Both the position numbers and the translations under genes were made by a program. 64,000 nt of DNA. Source: Serinus canaria. Lineage: Eukaryota; Chordata; Aves; Passeriformes; Fringillidae. The stretch lies in NCBI RefSeq assembly GCF_022539315.1, contig NC_066315.1, positions 102,157,990 through 102,221,989 of the forward strand. The letters are read 5' to 3'. Under the pieces are notes generated by a model. It was not told the DNA's origin. It did no database searches and worked only from the letters and a program-made list of their open reading frames with translations. This document shows, piece after piece, positions 59,777-64,000 of the stretch (position 1 is its first letter; the number at the start of each line of letters is the position of its first letter).

Positions 59777-62435
59777 CATTTCAGACTGTGCTGTGATCAG
59801 GTCCTGGCTGTTAATGTTCCTCAGCATGGCGGGCACAGCACCTCTGTCACAGTAGATGTATGTTCACCTCTCTTGCACCTTCGTCCCTTTTCCACACACT
59901 GACTTGAACCTGCTGGCCAGGGAGCTGGACCCAGCTAGCACCTACAGTGTTGCATTGGTTTTGGTTACCTGACTTGAACTCCTTTCTTGCTCTGCTGGGG
60001 ATTGATGTCTTTGGTAGCTGCACAACCTCTTGGGTCTGTGCCATGGTAGCATGTGACATTGGAAGTTTATGAGCCAGAAATGTGCTGCTAAAAGGACATT
60101 CATTTAAACTGAAGGAAGAGAAATAGGGAAGGAAACTCTACTGTCCTGAGATTGAGGATTGGTTTCCTAACCTAAACCATTGCTTTTATCATTAAATTTT
60201 CTTTTTAGTTGGAAAAGAGATGCTATCATCCTCCTTCTTAATGTGCCTGTAAGAAATGATAGCAAACATTGTTGTATTGTAGCTCTGTTCTCATGAGTTT
60301 GATGTTGTGAAATGTCTTGCTTTTGGTTTCTTCTATGCTGAGACCTAAATCATTTCTGAAGGAAAGCTTGCACTAATTTGTAGACATGAAATTGATACAA
60401 ATTTGCCTGTTATTGCTGACGTCATTTCTTCCCTGTCTGACCTCATTCACCTGGCATTAAAATCATATTACTGTATCTCCTTTAAAAATTGCTGCAGCTA
60501 AAAGGGAAAACCTTTGCTTTAAGTGTTTTGTTGGCTTGATCTAATCTATGTTCTTAATGTCTACTCTGGGACTGGATCCAGATCTTCAGTGCTGACAAGT
60601 GCCTTTTAACGTCATTTATTTATTATGGGGAAAACAATTTAAAAGCTTAGTTATTAAAGCCACTTTTTATAGGGGAAAGTAATGAAATTGCCTGGTCTGA
60701 AGGTAGAAGTTACACAACTTTATATATAGTTTTAAATAGCGTTATTAAACCCAAATACACACCATTAAAATCATTTGAGGTTTATTTGGTTACAAAACCC
60801 AAGCAGAGCTCCTTCTAAAATGAGACTTTGTAATGCAATGGCCAAAAGTTGCTGCTCTGCCAGCAGTGCAGTTTGCAGGTTACAAGTAATCCAGGTTTTA
60901 TTAGTTTGCTGTGCCAGACTGCCTGCCCTTGCACTAAGGCCTTTTTGCTCAAAGCCCAAGCAGGTTTGCAGCTATTCTCCATTAGAAAATAGGCATGAGG
61001 TTAATTGGAGTTATCTGGGAGCTGATTGCTGTGTAAATAGCAATATAAAACTAGATTGAACTGGAATATGCAATAACATTTGTAATGGTTTTATCCTTCT
61101 TCTCAAATTTCTGCTTTGGTCTGAAGTTATAAGGGTGCAACACATACATAAAAGTTTTTGATCCTAGAAAATTTGGTATGTGATCTAAATTTGTCAATTA
61201 AAACATACATGTCCTTGCTTACCAAAAAAAGAGGAAATTATAACTTTTTTTTTCTTTTTTTTAAAAGAATGCAATGTTGAATTAATGAAAGTTTGTTTCT
61301 CTTGATAATTTTGGTTAAGGGAAGTGTTGACAACTAGTCAACTGATGTGTAAAAGAAAGTGTTGAATTAATGTTGTGAAAGGAGAAAAGTAGTTTCATTA
61401 ATTCCAGAGGTGATTTTACTTTTTGTTTGATTTAATGCCTTTCATGCCTTGATTTTCATTAGCATGGAAATATTTCTTTCTTGCTGTGCTCAGTGCTGAA
61501 AAAGATAAAATAAAGCAAAATACAAAGAGAAGCTATAAAGACAAATATTTTTCTTCCAAAGGAAAATGTAAATGTTATCAGTACTATGAGAAATAATATT
61601 AAATAAATATATGCTTCTCAGAAAAGTTCAATAATCAGAGTTTTGAATATTTCAAGAACAATTTTGTTGTTACATCAAAATAGCTCAATCAGAGCAGGAA
61701 AAATGCAGTATTGATAAATGATGATGCCACCAAGTGAGATATTTATAGAGCTCACAGGAGCTAATCAATGCTACACTGCACAGGCGTGGTAACTTTCCTG
61801 GTTGGGTTTATTTTACCTGCTGTATTTCAATATGCTTATTTTTTAATAGAAAATAAACCATCACTTCTGGGGTATTTGGAAATGTTAACTTTGACAGGCA
61901 TTATGAAATACCCTGCTATTTCCTTTTTCTGGATGGAGGTGAGAGAAAGAAAACTCATTTTATTGTTGAGAGAAATTAATCCTTTAACTTTTTTACAAAG
62001 GAAATGTGTCTTGAAAAATCTATGGCTTCACTATATCTCAGATCAGCCTATTTTTATAACTTCATACATATGTTGCAGCAGGAATTTGATTGCTTTGCCT
62101 GTAAAATTTGGTGTTGCTGATGTTAGTAGTACTACTCTGTATATTATTAAAATGGCTTGCTGCAACATTTCCAGCTTTAAAAAAGTAAAAGTGGGAAAAG
62201 CCCTGTTGCTTGAAGCCTGCTGGCAAGAAGGTAGGTGAGAGAAGGGTGTGTGCATTAAGAGAAATTGCAGTCTGAAAGGGAAGCAGAAGGTGCAGAGGCC
62301 AACAAGCAATTAAATTAGACACATGCCTAATTTATTAATTCATGCACATACTCCACATTTGCTTAAGACAGACTATGTGAGTGGTCTCAGCATCCAAAGG
62401 CCGTCTTACATGCTTGAGTTTAAGTGACTTTCTAA
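59777..62435. other. Non-coding stretch (putative intron)
   Basis: No gene is recognised. A full palindromic CRE-type site is at 60417-60424. The 60380-60800 part is unique, with AT-rich homeodomain-like words (for example around 'gcgttattaaaccc'), and could be regulatory. A 156-codon plus frame at 61768-62238 sits in AT-rich DNA and has no known domain. Confidence 0.4.
60417..60424. promoter_or_regulatory. Palindromic CRE-type site TGACGTCA
   Basis: This is a complete cAMP-response-element palindrome that retains its CpG in AT-rich, CpG-poor sequence. Single matches of this length are expected by chance about once per 65 kb, so function is uncertain. Confidence 0.2.
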
Positions 62436-62665
62436 TTGTTGGATTATTAGGAGGAAATTCTTTACTGTGAAAATGCTGAAGCACTGGAAGAGGTTGCCCA
62501 GAGAAGCCATCAATGGCCCATCCCTGGAAGTGTTCAAGGCCAGGTTGGATAAAATTTTGAGCAACCTGGTCCAGTGGAAGGCATCCCTTCCCATGGCAGG
62601 CAGGGTTGGAAGTAGATGATCTTGAAGGTCCCTTCCAACCCAAACCATTCTATGATTCTCCGATT
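62436..62665 (+). repeat. CR1 LINE, 3' fragment
   Basis: A forward CR1 end starting at 'ttggattattaggaggaaa'. It continues through 'gaagaggttgcccagagaag', 'catccctggaagtgttcaag' and 'gaaggtcccttccaaccc' and ends in 'accattctatgattctccga', with a recognisable terminal octamer. It is less decayed than the copy at 52.4 kb. There is no coding capacity. The minus frames that overlap it (62335-62648) are shadows. Confidence 0.93.
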
Positions 62666-64000
62666 ATGTCCCTGGCAGTCTTGGAAAAATATTGCTGCTA
62701 ATAAATTCTAATTGCTTGATATACGAAAGAAAAATTTTAAACCACCTATTCTACCATTAGAAGAAGGAAATAAGGAGACAGAAATTGGGAACCTTTTTTT
62801 GACAAATGCAGTCCCTCCTCCCAAAGCACACCTGTAACTCCTTGTTGGAGTTTCCCCTTGAAGTTTTACTGTGGTTTTGCCTGACCTGTTGTTTTGTTAC
62901 AACACTCAGATGTGCTTTTCCCTCCCCACTGCATACAGATGTCTCCTTTGGATTTTCCCCTTGCTTCATGATTTAGTGCTCCTGACCTCCACTTGCTGAT
63001 GTGCTTGGTGCCTCCCCACTGTGTCCAGCTCTTGCTGTCCTTCCATGCCCTCCTGTCATGCTGCAGGAAGCCCAGGTGCTCCTCACCAAGTCCTGCTGGC
63101 TCTGGCAGGGCTCTTCCCATAATCTCAGCCCTGGATCACTTGGATCCCACCTCTCTGCCAACCTCATCCCATTGTACCACACCTTTGCTGGCCCTGGGCA
63201 GCTGCATGGAGTGCTGTGCTGCCAAGGCTGGTGACTCTCTTTGCACAGACTCACAAGTGGCTGGATGGTTTCCCGTTCTTCCCTTGTATCCCACTTTTCC
63301 TAATTTAAATGCTATGTTCGCGTTTACCAGCTCTTTTCATTTCCCTCCTGCTCTGGTTTTTGTGGCTCTCCTAAAGCTGAAGCTAAGTGCTGCAGACCCA
63401 CTGAAACTTTCTGATTGGGATCAGAATGGAATCACAAGGCACAGAACCCTAAGAGCAGCATTGGAAAGCTTGTTTCTGTTTGGATCACTTACCAGGACAA
63501 ATCTTTTGAACTGCATTAAAGTTTTGAAAAATGAGTTTCCCTTTAAAAGCCTTGCATTTTCTTGTGGTTATAGGCTGAGAACTGATTTGGAAGTGTCCCA
63601 GAAGTGGAGCCATTTGGCTTGCTGTTGCTATCTAGAGTGGTCACCAAAGACAGCTTTTGTTTTTTAACCTCTACAGAATGTTCCCTGCCCGTAATTGATG
63701 TCTGATGCCAACCTTAGATATGTACATGGTGTCTCACGGGGAGAAGAAAATCATTGCAATAAAGTTAACATTTTAGTTACTGATGTGTGTTTTCCAAATG
63801 TTCATATTTACTGGAAGAAACTTTATTTATTTCATTTTAATGCAATTAGATTTGTTCTTTTGTGAGGAACAAATGAATCAGTACTTTTATAGCTCATCAC
63901 AGTTATTCTGTAAATTTATATTTTTTTCATTATGTCAAATCTTCTGAACTTTTGAACAGGAATACACCGAATTCCCGTAGCTTAACTACTTTTTCTTTCA
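62666..64000. other. Non-coding stretch with an unexplained GC-richer patch
   Basis: No gene is assigned. The 62990-63260 part is GC-richer than its surroundings and open in several frames on both strands. The longest frame is 224 codons (62993-63667), without an identifiable domain or flanking splice signals. The final 330 bases are AT-rich. Confidence 0.4.

Noticed and set aside
61768..62238. 156-codon plus frame with hydrophobic segments suggesting a membrane protein
   Set aside because: In AT-rich DNA, T-rich codons give spurious hydrophobic stretches. There is no family resemblance, no promoter and no splice context.
1..64000. tRNA, rRNA or microRNA genes
   Set aside because: I found no cloverleaf with A/B boxes, no rRNA core words, and no convincing long hairpin by eye. 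A covariance-model scan would be needed to exclude small RNAs fully.

Overview
The window looks like nuclear DNA of a bird, probably a songbird-like neoavian. The evidence is several 5'-truncated, tailless CR1 LINE copies with avian-type 3' ends, solo LTRs of an avian endogenous retrovirus family with 6-bp target duplications, AT-rich gene-poor sequence, and one sharp CpG island. No complete protein-coding gene is visible. I would not call any of the open reading frames a real gene; the recognisable ones are decayed CR1 reverse-transcriptase remnants.

Layout. 1-42.4 kb is gene-poor, AT-rich and non-coding. It holds CR1 fragments at about 3.7-4.3 kb (+), 5.06-6.8 kb (+), 26.25-27.3 kb (-) and 37.07-38.65 kb (-). 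Two LTRs are nested inside the 5.06-6.8 kb CR1, and a third LTR, of the same family as one of the nested pair, lies just downstream at 7.06-7.44 kb. The 37-38.6 kb CR1 is interrupted by a 276-bp unit flanked by 35-bp direct repeats. A long (ATCC)n microsatellite is at 24.3 kb. Several stretches at 13.6-14.0, 40.37-40.52 and 40.64-41.0 kb look like conserved regulatory DNA, by texture only.

42.5-43.9 kb is a CpG island with GC boxes, a CCAAT box and a GAGCY pentamer array. These are followed by a putative ATG-free first exon that ends at a strong splice donor (exon end 43199). This is best read as a TATA-less promoter and 5' untranslated first exon of an unidentified gene transcribed to the right.

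43.2-64 kb would then be the first intron of that gene, or at least non-coding sequence. It holds short CR1 tails at 52.4, 59.7 and 62.4 kb, homopolymer tracts, and one speculative short exon at 50.09 kb with a Kozak-like ATG and a strong donor. I see no operon-like or otherwise novel multi-gene system. The most interesting items are the layered mobile-element insertions, the long-duplication insertion at 38.1 kb, and the orphan promoter.
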